A DNA stretch of 64,000 nt from Chryseobacterium ginsenosidimutans. Its GTDB lineage: Bacteria; Bacteroidota; Bacteroidia; Flavobacteriales; Weeksellaceae. The notes under the pieces are model-generated. The model did no database searches. It was not told the DNA's origin and saw only the letters and a list, made by a program, of their open reading frames with translations. Where the stretch lies: NCBI RefSeq assembly GCF_024807225.1, contig NZ_JANUCO010000001.1, positions 1-64,000 of the forward strand, written 5' to 3'. Positions 29,947 through 38,489 of this stretch are shown here, one piece after another (position 1 is the first letter of the stretch; every line of letters begins with the position of its first letter). A program made the position numbers and the translations under genes.

Positions 29947-30942
29947 ATGGAACTCAATTTTGAACATCACCAGACAGCACATTGTGAAAATGGTGTTGCA
30001 TCCAACTTATTACTCAACAGAGGGTTAAAACTCAGTGAGCCTATGATTTTCGGAATCGGTTCCGGATTGTTTTTCGTGTATTTACCTTTCTTAAAAGTAA
30101 ATTTTGCCCCCGGTTTCAGTTACAGACCGATGCCCGGAGCTATTTTCAGCAAAGCGGCAAAAAGACTGGGAATTAAAATTAAAAGAGAAAAATTTTCTAA
30201 TCCGGCAGAAGCTCAAAAGGCATTAGAAAGAAATTTGGATAACAATGTACCGACAGGTTTACAGGTTGGCGTTTTCAACCTTACGTATTTTCCTGAAGAA
30301 TATAAATTCCATTTCAACGCCCACAATTTGGTGGTTTACGGAAAAGAAAACGGAAAATTCCTGATCAGTGATCCTGTGATGGATTACACAACTTCTCTTA
30401 CCGAAGCCGAACTGGAAAAAGTAAGATACGCAAAAGGCGCACTTCCGCCGAAAGGTCATATGTACTACCCTACTTACATTCCCGAAAATGTAAATCTGGA
30501 AGAAGCCATCAAAAAAGGAATTAAAGATACCTGCAAAAATATGTTGGCTCCTGTTCCGATTATTGGAGTAAGAGCTATGAGATGGGTCGCAAGAAGCATC
30601 CCGAAATGGGCAGCAAAAAAAGGAACAAAAACAACCAATCATTATCTTGGTCAGTTAATCAGAATGCAAGAGGAAATCGGAACCGGCGGTGGCGGTTTCA
30701 GGTTTATTTATGGTGCATTTTTGCAAGAAGCTGCTGTGATTCTTAAAAATGATGAGTTGAAAGAACTTTCTAAGGAAATCACAACAATCGGTGACCTTTG
30801 GAGAGATTTTGCCGTTGATATTGCCCGAGTTTACAAGAACAGAAACTCGAAAAGTGATATCTACAACCAACTTTCAAAAACGATGCTTCATATTGCAGAT
30901 CTGGAAGAAGCTTTTTATAAAAAACTGAGAAAAGCAATTTAA
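29947..30942 (+). CDS. BtrH_N-domain protein (DUF4872), candidate acyltransferase
   Basis: 331 residues. The N-terminal domain matches BtrH, the acyltransferase that moves an acyl group from an ACP to an antibiotic amine. A Cys in the first motif (HCENGVASNLLLNRGL, C18) and a His in the second (FHFNAHNLVVYGKENGKFLISDPVMD), with a nearby Asp, make a cysteine-protease-like triad. The C-terminal domain (DUF4872) is helical. The flexirubin molecule contains an ester between a polyene acid, built on ACP, and a resorcinol hydroxyl. An ACP-to-alcohol acyltransferase of this fold would suit that step, but this is inference. Followed after one base by the ABC genes. Confidence 0.75.
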   Translation: MELNFEHHQTAHCENGVASNLLLNRGLKLSEPMIFGIGSGLFFVYLPFLKVNFAPGFSYRPMPGAIFSKAAKRLGIKIKREKFSNPAEAQKALERNLDNNVPTGLQVGVFNLTYFPEEYKFHFNAHNLVVYGKENGKFLISDPVMDYTTSLTEAELEKVRYAKGALPPKGHMYYPTYIPENVNLEEAIKKGIKDTCKNMLAPVPIIGVRAMRWVARSIPKWAAKKGTKTTNHYLGQLIRMQEEIGTGGGGFRFIYGAFLQEAAVILKNDELKELSKEITTIGDLWRDFAVDIARVYKNRNSKSDIYNQLSKTMLHIADLEEAFYKKLRKAI

Positions 30943-30943
30943 C

Positions 30944-31699
30944 GTGGAGAATATCATTGAAATAAAAAACCTGTACAAAAAATACAAACACGCAGAAGAA
31001 TTTTCTGTAAATGATATCTCGTTGAATATTGAGGAAAACGAAATCTACGGAATTCTTGGACCCAACGGAGCTGGGAAAACGACGTTGATTTCCATGCTTT
31101 CGGGTTTAATTAAGCCAACTTCGGGAACATTTAAAATTAATGGATTATCGCCTCAGAAAGACGGGTATAAATTAAGACAAATCATAGGAATCGTTCCACA
31201 GGAATATGCGCTTTATCCGACTTTAACGGCGAAAGAAAACTTAATGTATTTCGGAAGTCTGTATGGTTTAAGCCACAAAAAATTAAGAAATACGATTGAT
31301 GAATCCTTAGAACTTATGGGTCTATCAAAATTCGCAGATAAAAAAGTAGAACAGTTCTCAGGAGGAATGAAGCGCCGTTGCAATTTGATTGCAGGAACTC
31401 TGCACAATCCGAAAGTGTTGTTTCTGGACGAACCCACCGTCGGTGTTGATGTACAGTCTAAAAAAGCAATCATCGATTATCTTTTAGATTTAAATAAAAA
31501 AGGAACGTGCATCATTTACACGTCGCATCACCTTTCTGAAGCGGAAGAATTCTGTACAAAAATTGCTATCATCGATCACGGAAAAATCCACGCTGTAGGA
31601 ACTCCCGAAGAATTGGTGAATCGAGTGGCAAGTGCCGAGAATTTAGAAGATGTTTTCATTTCATTAACCGGAAAAGAATTAAGAGATGTTGTTGTATAA
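30944..31699 (+). CDS. ABC transporter ATP-binding protein
   Basis: 251 residues, GTG start at 30944 two bases after the BtrH-like stop. All ABC motifs are seen: Walker A GILGPNGAGKTTLISML, Q-loop GIVPQEYALYP, signature QFSGGMKRR, Walker B KVLFLDEPTVGVD and the switch His in IIYTSHHLSEAEEF. It is a class used with ABC-2 permeases for export of lipids, polyketides and drugs. The gene overlaps the permease by 14 bases, so the pair forms one exporter, probably for a pigment intermediate. Confidence 0.93.
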   Translation: MENIIEIKNLYKKYKHAEEFSVNDISLNIEENEIYGILGPNGAGKTTLISMLSGLIKPTSGTFKINGLSPQKDGYKLRQIIGIVPQEYALYPTLTAKENLMYFGSLYGLSHKKLRNTIDESLELMGLSKFADKKVEQFSGGMKRRCNLIAGTLHNPKVLFLDEPTVGVDVQSKKAIIDYLLDLNKKGTCIIYTSHHLSEAEEFCTKIAIIDHGKIHAVGTPEELVNRVASAENLEDVFISLTGKELRDVVV

Positions 31700-32957
31700 A
31701 TTGTGGAGAAGTTTCGTTAAAGAAATCCTTTTGCTAAAAAGAGATATCGGAGGAATCGTCATTATTTTCGTGATGCCTTTATTGTTGATTATCACGATCA
31801 CCTTAATTCAGGATTCTACTTTCAAAAATCTGGAAGGCTCAAAAATTCCGATTATTTTTATTGATAACGACAAATCAGAAATTTCAAAAAATATAAAACA
31901 CGAGCTGGAAACCAGTAAAACGTTCGAGCTTTTGACCAATTATAATGAAAAATCTGCTCAGGAAGCCGTTTTTTCAGGAGATTATCAAATGGCGATCGTT
32001 ATTCCTGAAAATTTAACCAAAGATTTAAATTCAAATATCGACTCCAAAGTTCAGACGATTGTAAGTTCGTTTGGATTGGAAGACAATTCAGATAAAAAAG
32101 CTCAGTTACCGGATGTAAAAGCGAAAGACATTCATTTGTATTTTGATCCTGCCACCAATATCGGCTTCAAAAACAATGTGATGAATGCCGTGAATAAAAT
32201 GGTTTTTGAGATCGAAAATAAGAAGATTTACTCCGCTTTTCAAGATCAACTGGGAACAACCGAAAATCTTTCGGAGAATAAAAATTTAATCAGCTTTAAA
32301 GAAATCACTCCCAAAAAAGGAAAGATGGATGTGATGCCGAATTCCGTTCAGCATAACGTTCCAGCTTGGGCGTTGTTTGCGATATTTTTTATCGTCGTGC
32401 CTTTGTCTATCAATTTAGTTAAAGAAAAAAGTCAGGGAACGAGCGTGAGAGCAAGAATCAGCCCGACTCCTTATTTTGTGCATATTTTGGGTAAAACATT
32501 TACGTACCTTATCATCTGTATCATTCAGTTTTTGTTGATGGTTGCAGTCGGAATTTACCTTTTCCCTTATATGGATTTACCACAATTTGACGTCACCGGA
32601 AAAATGTTTCAGCTACTCGTTGTGACTTTATTTTCAGGTTTGGCAGCGATTGGTTTTGGTATTTTATTAGGAACCATTGCCGATACTCAGGAACAATCTG
32701 CACCGTTTGGCGCAACTTCGGTTGTTGTTTTGGCCGCTGTTGGAGGAATCTGGGTTCCGGTATTTTTAATGCCCGAATTTATGCAGTCCGTTGCGAAATT
32801 TTCTCCAATGAACTGGGGATTGAATGCCTATTACGATATCATTTTAAGAAACAGCGGAATCGGAGGAATTGCCAAGGAACTTGCTTTCTTATTCTTATTT
32901 TATCTTGCAATGGTCGGTATTTCATTAATTTACGAAAGAAAACAAAATGCAGTCTAA
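31686..32957 (+). CDS. ABC-2 type permease
   Basis: 423 residues. One N-terminal helix (GGIVIIFVMPLLLIITITL) is followed by a large extracytoplasmic domain and five C-terminal helices (WALFAIFFIVVPLSINLV through FLFLFYLAMVGISLIYE). The motif KEKSQGTSVRARISPTPYFVHILGKT is typical of ABC-2 exporters. Pairs with the ATPase that overlaps its start. Its stop overlaps the next ATG by 11 bases, keeping the whole block translationally coupled. Confidence 0.9.
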   Translation: MLLYKLWRSFVKEILLLKRDIGGIVIIFVMPLLLIITITLIQDSTFKNLEGSKIPIIFIDNDKSEISKNIKHELETSKTFELLTNYNEKSAQEAVFSGDYQMAIVIPENLTKDLNSNIDSKVQTIVSSFGLEDNSDKKAQLPDVKAKDIHLYFDPATNIGFKNNVMNAVNKMVFEIENKKIYSAFQDQLGTTENLSENKNLISFKEITPKKGKMDVMPNSVQHNVPAWALFAIFFIVVPLSINLVKEKSQGTSVRARISPTPYFVHILGKTFTYLIICIIQFLLMVAVGIYLFPYMDLPQFDVTGKMFQLLVVTLFSGLAAIGFGILLGTIADTQEQSAPFGATSVVVLAAVGGIWVPVFLMPEFMQSVAKFSPMNWGLNAYYDIILRNSGIGGIAKELAFLFLFYLAMVGISLIYERKQNAV

Positions 32958-33375
32958 AGAACAAAACATATTAACTTGTACGGAAAAAGTCCGCGTAAGA
33001 TTCAATGAGACAGATCCTTTGGGAATTGTTTGGCACGGACATTACATCGTATATTTCGAAGACGGAAGAGAAGCTTTCGGAAGACAGCACGGTTTAACGT
33101 ATCTCGATATTCAAAAAGCAGGATTTGTAACGCCGATTGTAAAAAGTACTTGCGAACATTTTCTTCCTTTAAAATACGGAGAAACGTTCAATATTGTAAC
33201 GACTTTCGTGAACTCGACTTCAGCGAAATTAATTTATCGATACGAGCTTTTTAACGAAGAAAATAAATTGGTGTGTTCAGGAGAAACCATTCAGGTTTTT
33301 CTGGATTCTGATAACAATTTATGCTTATACAATCCCGAGTTTTTTCAGGCTTGGAAAGATAAAATGGGATTATAA
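32947..33375 (+). CDS. Acyl-CoA/ACP thioesterase (4HBT hotdog)
   Basis: 142 residues with the 4-hydroxybenzoyl-CoA thioesterase motif VRFNETDPLGIVWHGHYIVYFEDGREAF, including the catalytic Asp in TDPLGIVWH. Later strands end in ETIQVFLDSDNNLCLYNPEFF. Thioesterases of this class occur in aryl-polyene clusters and may release or edit the acyl chain. One-base overlap of stop and start with the ketosynthase downstream. Confidence 0.88.
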   Translation: MQSKEQNILTCTEKVRVRFNETDPLGIVWHGHYIVYFEDGREAFGRQHGLTYLDIQKAGFVTPIVKSTCEHFLPLKYGETFNIVTTFVNSTSAKLIYRYELFNEENKLVCSGETIQVFLDSDNNLCLYNPEFFQAWKDKMGL

Positions 33376-34524
33376 TGAGCAAGGAAATTTACATCACAGA
33401 TTACAACTGCGTCACGCCTTTGGGTTTTGATGTTTCCTCTAATTGGAATGCCCTTTTGGAAGGAAAATCCGGCGTAGCTTTACATAAAATCATAGAAAAT
33501 CAAGACGCTTTTTATGCTTCGATTATTGATTCGGAAAAACTGGAAATTGAATTTAATAAATTCTTCGACATAGCTCAGAATGACAGTCAGGATTTTACAA
33601 GGCTGGAAAAAATGTTTTTGCTAAGCTTAAAACCTTTGGTTGAAAGACATCCTATTTCAGACGAAACGGCTTTCATTTTATCGACAACAAAAGGAAATAT
33701 CAGTTTATTAAAAAATCAGACGGCTTTACCGGAAGGCGTTTTTCTTTCAAGTTTAGCTCAAAAATTGGCTGATTTTTTCGGATTTAAAACTAAACCCATT
33801 GTTGTTTCGAATGCCTGTGTTTCAGGAGTTATGGCGATTGCTGTCGCGAAAAATATGATTCAGGCAGGAAAATATAAAGATGCTTTTGTGGTTGCCGGAG
33901 ACGAAATTTCAGAGTTTGTCATTTCAGGATTCAATTCCTTCCAGGCAATCGGAACGGAAATCTGTAAACCTTACGACAAAAACCGTGACGGAATCAATAT
34001 CGGTGAAGCAACGGCGGCTGTTTTTATTACTTCAGAATTAAATCAAAACGAAAATTTTAGTTTTAAAATATTAGGCGACTCTGCCATCAATGATGCGAAT
34101 CATATTTCCGGCCCATCAAGAAACCGGTGACGGATTGTTTGCGAGCATCAACAATGCAATGAAAGAAGCCCAAGTTTCAGCAGAACAAATCGATTTTATT
34201 TCTGCACACGGAACAGCAACAATATACAACGACGAAATGGAAGCCATCGCTTTCAACAGAATGGAATTGCAAAATGTCCCACTCAATAGTATGAAAGGTT
34301 ATTACGGGCATTGTTTGGGAGCATCAGGATTATTGGAAAGTATTATTTCAATGGAATCTGCTTTGAAAAATACCTTAATTCCATCTAAAAACTTTGAAGA
34401 AACGGGAACTTCCAAACCTTTGAATATCATCAAAGAAAATCAACCCGCAGAAATCAAATATATTTTGAAAACTGCTTCAGGTTTTGGCGGATGTAATGCG
34501 GCAATTGTTTTGGAGAAAGCATAA
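33375..34524 (+). CDS. Beta-ketoacyl-ACP synthase (frame interrupted by +1)
   Basis: FabF-type ketosynthase, 382 residues once repaired. The nucleophile is in VVSNACVSGVMAIAVAK; the two histidines are in FISAHGTATIYND and SMKGYYGHCLGASGLLE, and GFGGCNAAIVLEKA is the usual end. The frame breaks at HISGPSR; removing one A of 34121-34123 (GAAACC to GAACC, the complement of GGTTTC to GGTTC) restores TGDGLFASINNAMKEA. It would catalyse chain extension of the polyene or of the alkyl precursors of the resorcinol. All catalytic residues are present. Confidence 0.85.
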
Positions 34525-34563
34525 AATAATTTTGTAATTTTGATAGAATTAAAGTTTTAGGAA

Positions 34564-34806
34564 ATGGAATCTACTTTAGAAATCAGAAAAAGAATTCACG
34601 AGTTTATTGATATTGCAGACGAAAGAATCTTACGCATTATCAACGGAATTATAGATGCTGAAGAACAGGAAGATAATTATCCTGCAGTTCCGGATTGGTA
34701 TTACGAAAAGCTTGAAATTGAAAGGGAAAAACACCTCAAAGGTGAAACAAAATCTTATTCTTGGGAAGAAGTTAAGCAAAGATTGATGAAAGATTATGAC
34801 TTATAA
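34564..34806 (+). CDS. Antitoxin of a ParE/RelE-type module
   Basis: 80 residues: an N-terminal helix-rich part (LEIRKRIHEFIDIADERILRIINGIIDAEEQ), then a linker and SYSWEEVKQRLMKDYDL. The length, the acidic character, the C-terminal SWEEVK motif and the 11-base overlap with the toxin gene match the short addiction-module antitoxins paired with RelE/ParE toxins. It would bind and neutralise the toxin and repress its own promoter. Nothing links it to pigment synthesis. Confidence 0.8.
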   Translation: MESTLEIRKRIHEFIDIADERILRIINGIIDAEEQEDNYPAVPDWYYEKLEIEREKHLKGETKSYSWEEVKQRLMKDYDL

Positions 34807-35083
34807 ATTAATTTTAAAGTCAAATGCTCACAAAGATTTAGCAGATGGAATTGAATATTATCAAAGCCAAAAAAAAGGCTTGGGTCTTCAGTTTTTAAAA
34901 TGCGTTCAAAAGTTTTTTGACAGAATTAGTAAAAACCCATTTCACTATTCTTTAAAGAGCAATCAATTTCGCGAAGCATACATTCAGAAATTCCCTTACG
35001 TTATTATTTATCAAATTATAGAAAGTGAAATTATAATTTTCTCTGTTTTTAACACTCATCAAAATCCACAGCGAAAGCCTTAA
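34796..35083 (+). CDS. RelE/ParE-family toxin
   Basis: 95 residues of the RelE/ParE superfamily: LILKSNAHKDLADGIEYYQSQKKGLGLQFLKCV, then ISKNPFHYSLKSNQFREAYIQKFPYVIIYQI and IIIFSVFNTHQNPQR. The helix-strand order, the conserved Arg in NQFREAYIQKFPY and the terminal basic NTHQNP motif are typical. ParE members poison gyrase while RelE members cut mRNA; sequence alone does not decide. The pair interrupts the ketosynthase/ACP run. Confidence 0.85.
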   Translation: MTYKLILKSNAHKDLADGIEYYQSQKKGLGLQFLKCVQKFFDRISKNPFHYSLKSNQFREAYIQKFPYVIIYQIIESEIIIFSVFNTHQNPQRKP

Positions 35084-35102
35084 ACTTTTTTGAAATTTAT
35101 TA

Positions 35103-35642
35103 ATGAAAAAAACAGACAATTGCACCATAGAAAACTCAAAAATCATTCTCAATAACGAAATTATTTTTGAAACTCAAACTGAAAACTTTTCAGAATTTGC
35201 GAAAGAAGCCTATAAAAGTTTAGAACTGAATTATCCTAAATTTCATAAAATGGATAACTTAAGTAAATTGGCTTTTCTAGCTTCCGAGAAGATTTTAAAA
35301 GACGAAGATCACAGCAGAACGGCATTGGTTTTCGCCAACAAATCATCAAGTTTAGACACCGATTTTAAATATCAGGAAAGCATTAATTCTCAGGAAAATT
35401 ATTTCCCGAGTCCAGCTGTTTTTGTGTACACTTTACCGAACATTTGTGTAGGTGAAATCAGCATTAAACATAAAATGCAGACAGAGAATGCTTTTTTCGT
35501 TTTGGACGAATTTGATGAAAAATTTTTAAATGATTACTCAGAACAGATTTTGCAGTCAAGAAAGGCTGACAAAGTGTTGTGTGGCTGGGTAGAACTATAT
35601 CAGGAAAGTTATAATGCTTTCGTATATTTGCTAGCTTTATAA
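35103..35642 (+). CDS. Ketosynthase-like half protein (3-oxoacyl-ACP synthase fragment family)
   Basis: 179 residues resembling only one half of a thiolase-fold ketosynthase: MDNLSKLAFLASEKIL, TALVFANKSSSLDTDFKYQ, PSPAVFVYTLPNICVGEISIKHKM and KADKVLCGWVELYQESYNAFVYL. At the position of the active cysteine the sequence is NICVGEISIKH, without the usual TACSS context, so catalysis is unlikely. Comparable short proteins occur in aryl-polyene-type clusters. It may be a structural partner of a ketosynthase or a remnant. The toxin gene lies 20 bases upstream. Confidence 0.6.
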   Translation: MKKTDNCTIENSKIILNNEIIFETQTENFSEFAKEAYKSLELNYPKFHKMDNLSKLAFLASEKILKDEDHSRTALVFANKSSSLDTDFKYQESINSQENYFPSPAVFVYTLPNICVGEISIKHKMQTENAFFVLDEFDEKFLNDYSEQILQSRKADKVLCGWVELYQESYNAFVYLLAL

Positions 35643-35714
35643 ATGTAACAATATAACAGTGTAAAAATGTAACAATCTTAAAACTGGCACATTCATACAT
35701 TGGTAAATTAAAGA
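35643..35714 (+). repeat. Palindromic repeat family P, copy 1
   Basis: AT-rich spacer with AATGTAACAATATAACAGTG on the left and ACTGGCACATTCATACATTG on the right, an imperfect inverted repeat. It shares the words TGTAACA, CAATGTA and ATACATTG with the three other copies at 35984, 52581 and 54183. It separates the half-ketosynthase gene from the ACP gene. Confidence 0.55.
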
Positions 35715-35718
35715 AACT

Positions 35719-35976
35719 ATGGAAAACTTAAGAGAAGAATTAAAACACAAAATCATTGAAGTTCTTAACCTTGAAGACGTTGCAATAGATGAAATAAAAG
35801 ATACAGATCCTTTATTCGGAGGAGGTCTTGGATTGGATTCTATCGACGCTCTTGAATTAATTGTTCTTCTTGATAAAGAATACGGAATAAAATTAGCCGA
35901 TCCTAAAAAAGGAAAGGAAATTTTTACATCAATCGATACAATGGCGAAATTCATTGAAGAAAACAGAACGAAATAA
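35719..35976 (+). CDS. Acyl carrier protein
   Basis: 85-residue ACP. The phosphopantetheine serine is in GGGLGLDSIDALELIVLLDKEYGI (the DSI motif, about residue 40). An acidic helical protein with no signal peptide. It would carry the growing aryl-polyene or the resorcinol precursors. It is framed by palindromic repeats and followed by two ketosynthase genes; a second ACP lies at 52693 in the minus-strand arm, so each arm has its own carrier. Confidence 0.93.
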   Translation: MENLREELKHKIIEVLNLEDVAIDEIKDTDPLFGGGLGLDSIDALELIVLLDKEYGIKLADPKKGKEIFTSIDTMAKFIEENRTK

Positions 35977-35983
35977 ATTAATA

Positions 35984-36043
35984 TACCAATGTATCAATGT
36001 AACAGTCTAGCAATTGGTAAACTGTTACATTGATACATTGTTA
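35984..36043. repeat. Palindromic repeat family P, copy 2 (near-perfect hairpin)
   Basis: Arms of 23 bases at 35984-36006 and 36021-36043 are reverse complements at 22 positions, with a 14-base loop. The core reads TACCAATGTATCAATGTAAC. It sits between the ACP stop and the ketosynthase start. The stem is long enough to affect mRNA decay or translation between these two genes. Confidence 0.8.
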
Positions 36044-36055
36044 CATTTTGTAAAA

Positions 36056-37252
36056 ATGAGTCAGAAAATTGCCATAACAGGAATGGGCATCATTTCCTCC
36101 ATTGGAAACAATGTGGAGGAAAATTTTATTTCGTTAACAACCGGAAAACACGGAATTTCAGACATTCAGTTGTTTGAAACACGTCATTCCGGAAACATCA
36201 AAACGGGCGAGATAAAATTGTCTAATGAAGAACTCGTGCAAAAACTTCAGTTGAGTGAAGATAATAATGCAACAAGAACCTCTTTATTAGGAATGGTTGC
36301 TGCAAAAGAAGCCGTAGAAAGTGCCGGAATTTCGGATATTAACGAATATAAAACAGGTCTGATTTCCTCAACCAGCGTTGGTGGAATGGACATCACTGAA
36401 AAATATTTCTACACCTACGAAGATTTTCCTGAAAAGCAAAAATATATCGACTCTCACGATGCCGGAAATTCATCATTATTGATTGCGGATTATCTTGGCT
36501 TAAAAGGGATGGTTTCGACGATCAGCACAGCTTGTTCATCTGCAGCAAACGCGATTATGATGGGCGCAAAACTTATTAAAAACGGAGTTCTTGACCGTGT
36601 TATTGTTGGCGGAACAGATTCTCTTTCAAAATTTACGTTGAACGGATTCAGTACGTTAATGATTCTTACGGATTCTTATAACACGCCTTTTGACAACGAC
36701 AGAAAAGGTCTGAATTTGGGTGAGGCAGCCGCTTTCATCGTTTTAGAATCTGATGAAGTCGTGAAAAAAGAAAACAAAAAAGTGTTGGGTTATCTTTCCG
36801 GATATGGAAATGCCAATGATGCGCATCATCAAACCGCTTCTTCGGAAAACGGACAAGGCGCATTTCTGGCAATGGAAAAGGCTTTGAAAGTTTCAGGTTT
36901 GGGTAAAGAAAATATTGATTATATCAACGTTCACGGAACGGCAACTCCCAATAATGATTTATCTGAAGGTATTGCAATGATCCGAATTTTTGGCGAAAAT
37001 AAAGTTCCAGAATTCAGCTCTACGAAAGCATTTACAGGTCATACGTTGGCTGCAGCGGCGGGAATTGAAGCGGTTTATTCATTATTGGCGATTCAAAACA
37101 ATGTCATTTTCCCGAATCTGAATTTTAAAACTAAGATGGAAGAATTTGATTTGACACCTGTTACAGAATTGAAAGAGAAGAATATTAATCACGTTCTTTC
37201 CAATTCATTTGGTTTTGGCGGAAATTGTTCAACCTTAATTTTCTCAAAATAA
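36056..37252 (+). CDS. Beta-ketoacyl-ACP synthase II type
   Basis: 398 residues from the ATG at 36056, which follows the hairpin; upstream in-frame codons lie inside the repeat and are rejected. Start SQKIAITGMGIISSIGNNVEE; nucleophile in ISTACSSAANAIMMGAKLI; histidines in YINVHGTATPNND and STKAFTGHTLAAAAGIEA; end NSFGFGGNCSTLIFSK. A fully catalytic elongating ketosynthase. Its stop shares a base with the ATG of the next, cysteine-less ketosynthase, so the two probably form a KS-chain length factor heterodimer. Confidence 0.92.
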   Translation: MSQKIAITGMGIISSIGNNVEENFISLTTGKHGISDIQLFETRHSGNIKTGEIKLSNEELVQKLQLSEDNNATRTSLLGMVAAKEAVESAGISDINEYKTGLISSTSVGGMDITEKYFYTYEDFPEKQKYIDSHDAGNSSLLIADYLGLKGMVSTISTACSSAANAIMMGAKLIKNGVLDRVIVGGTDSLSKFTLNGFSTLMILTDSYNTPFDNDRKGLNLGEAAAFIVLESDEVVKKENKKVLGYLSGYGNANDAHHQTASSENGQGAFLAMEKALKVSGLGKENIDYINVHGTATPNNDLSEGIAMIRIFGENKVPEFSSTKAFTGHTLAAAAGIEAVYSLLAIQNNVIFPNLNFKTKMEEFDLTPVTELKEKNINHVLSNSFGFGGNCSTLIFSK

Positions 37253-38313
37253 TGAGTGCCGTTTACATCAATAGTGCAGCCTGTATTTCAGTTCAGGACA
37301 CGTTAAATGAAAATTTTTTCCAAAATCTTAAGCCTGAAAATTCAACTCAGGTTTTAAAAGCTATCGAACCGAATTACAAAGAATTCATTCCTCCCGCAAT
37401 GAGCAGAAGAATGTCTAAAACGGTAAAAATGAGTTCTGTAGCATCGAAATACGCTTTAAAAGAAGCCGGAATCGAAAATCCTGATGCGATTATCGTCGGA
37501 ACAGGAATGGGTTGTTCCCAAGATTCTGAAAAGTTTTTAAAAAATGTGATTGATAATAATGAAGAGTTTTTGACTCCGACGTTTTTCATTCAATCTACAC
37601 ACAATACCGTTGCGGGACAAATCGCTTTGGCTTTGCAATGTCACGCTTACAATTTCACTTATGTGAACACTTCTTCGTCTCTGGAATTTTCGTTTTTGGA
37701 TGCAAAATTGCAGATCAACGATGGTGAAGCTGATAATGTTTTGGTGGGTTCAACAGACGAACAAACCGACAGAACAATGGAATTGTATACATTAAACAAA
37801 ACCATTAAAAAAGAAGAAAATCTTCCGGTTGATTACTTAAACTCAACAACGGAAGGTGTAATTTGGGGTGAAGGTTCAAGTTTTTTTGTTTTAGGAAAAG
37901 ATAAAACAGAAAATTCTTATACTCAACTCAAAGACATTCAGATCAGTAGCAGATTAGACATAGAAGAAACTCAACAATTTATTACGGATTTTTTAGCTAA
38001 AAATAATCTTACAAATAATGATATTGACGCTGTTATTTTAGGTTTCAGTGGAGATAAAGCATCTGATGTTTATTATACAAAAGCAATGGATTTATTTCAT
38101 AATTCGGCTTTGTTATATTATAAACATTTAAGTGGAGAATTCAATACGGCAAGTGGTTTTTCAACGTTTATGGCTTGTCATATTCTTAGAAATCAAGAGA
38201 TTCCGGAAGTGATGATGATTAATACTTTAAAGAAAGAAGGAATTAAAAATATTCTACTTTATAATCATTTGGGCGGAAATGACCATAGTTTGGTTTTGTT
38301 GGAGAAAGCTTGA
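37252..38313 (+). CDS. Ketosynthase-like chain length factor without active-site Cys
   Basis: 353 residues from the ATG at 37252 (TAATG overlap). It keeps the ketosynthase fold (MSRRMSKTVKMSSVASKYALKEAG, AIIVGTGMGCSQDSEKF), but where the nucleophile TACSS should be the sequence is YVNTSSSLEFSFLDAKL, so Cys is Ser. No HGTGT motif is visible. This is the pattern of a chain length factor that binds and shapes the active partner, here the ketosynthase directly upstream. In aryl-polyene systems a KS-CLF pair sets chain length. Confidence 0.82.
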   Translation: MSAVYINSAACISVQDTLNENFFQNLKPENSTQVLKAIEPNYKEFIPPAMSRRMSKTVKMSSVASKYALKEAGIENPDAIIVGTGMGCSQDSEKFLKNVIDNNEEFLTPTFFIQSTHNTVAGQIALALQCHAYNFTYVNTSSSLEFSFLDAKLQINDGEADNVLVGSTDEQTDRTMELYTLNKTIKKEENLPVDYLNSTTEGVIWGEGSSFFVLGKDKTENSYTQLKDIQISSRLDIEETQQFITDFLAKNNLTNNDIDAVILGFSGDKASDVYYTKAMDLFHNSALLYYKHLSGEFNTASGFSTFMACHILRNQEIPEVMMINTLKKEGIKNILLYNHLGGNDHSLVLLEKA

Positions 38314-38348
38314 TTTATCAAATTAATTATAACGTAAAGTAATCAGTC

Positions 38349-38435
38349 TTTTTGTCATTCAGAGCGAAACGAAGTGGAGCGTGGAATCTAAGCAATTTTT
38401 AAAACTTTGCCGAGATTCCTACGGAATGACAAAAA
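38349..38435. repeat. Dispersed inverted repeat family Q, copy 1
   Basis: Terminal arms TTTTTGTCATTC (38349-38360) and GAATGACAAAAA (38424-38435) are perfect complements. Inside, GGAATCT and GAGATTCC form a second pair. Relatives occur at 49833 and 51526. It fills most of the gap before the deacetylase gene and could form a long cruciform or RNA hairpin. Confidence 0.75.
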
Positions 38436-38489
38436 TACTGTTTAACCCCGTTAAAAAACTGAAAATTTTAAATCAAAAACAATAAAAAG

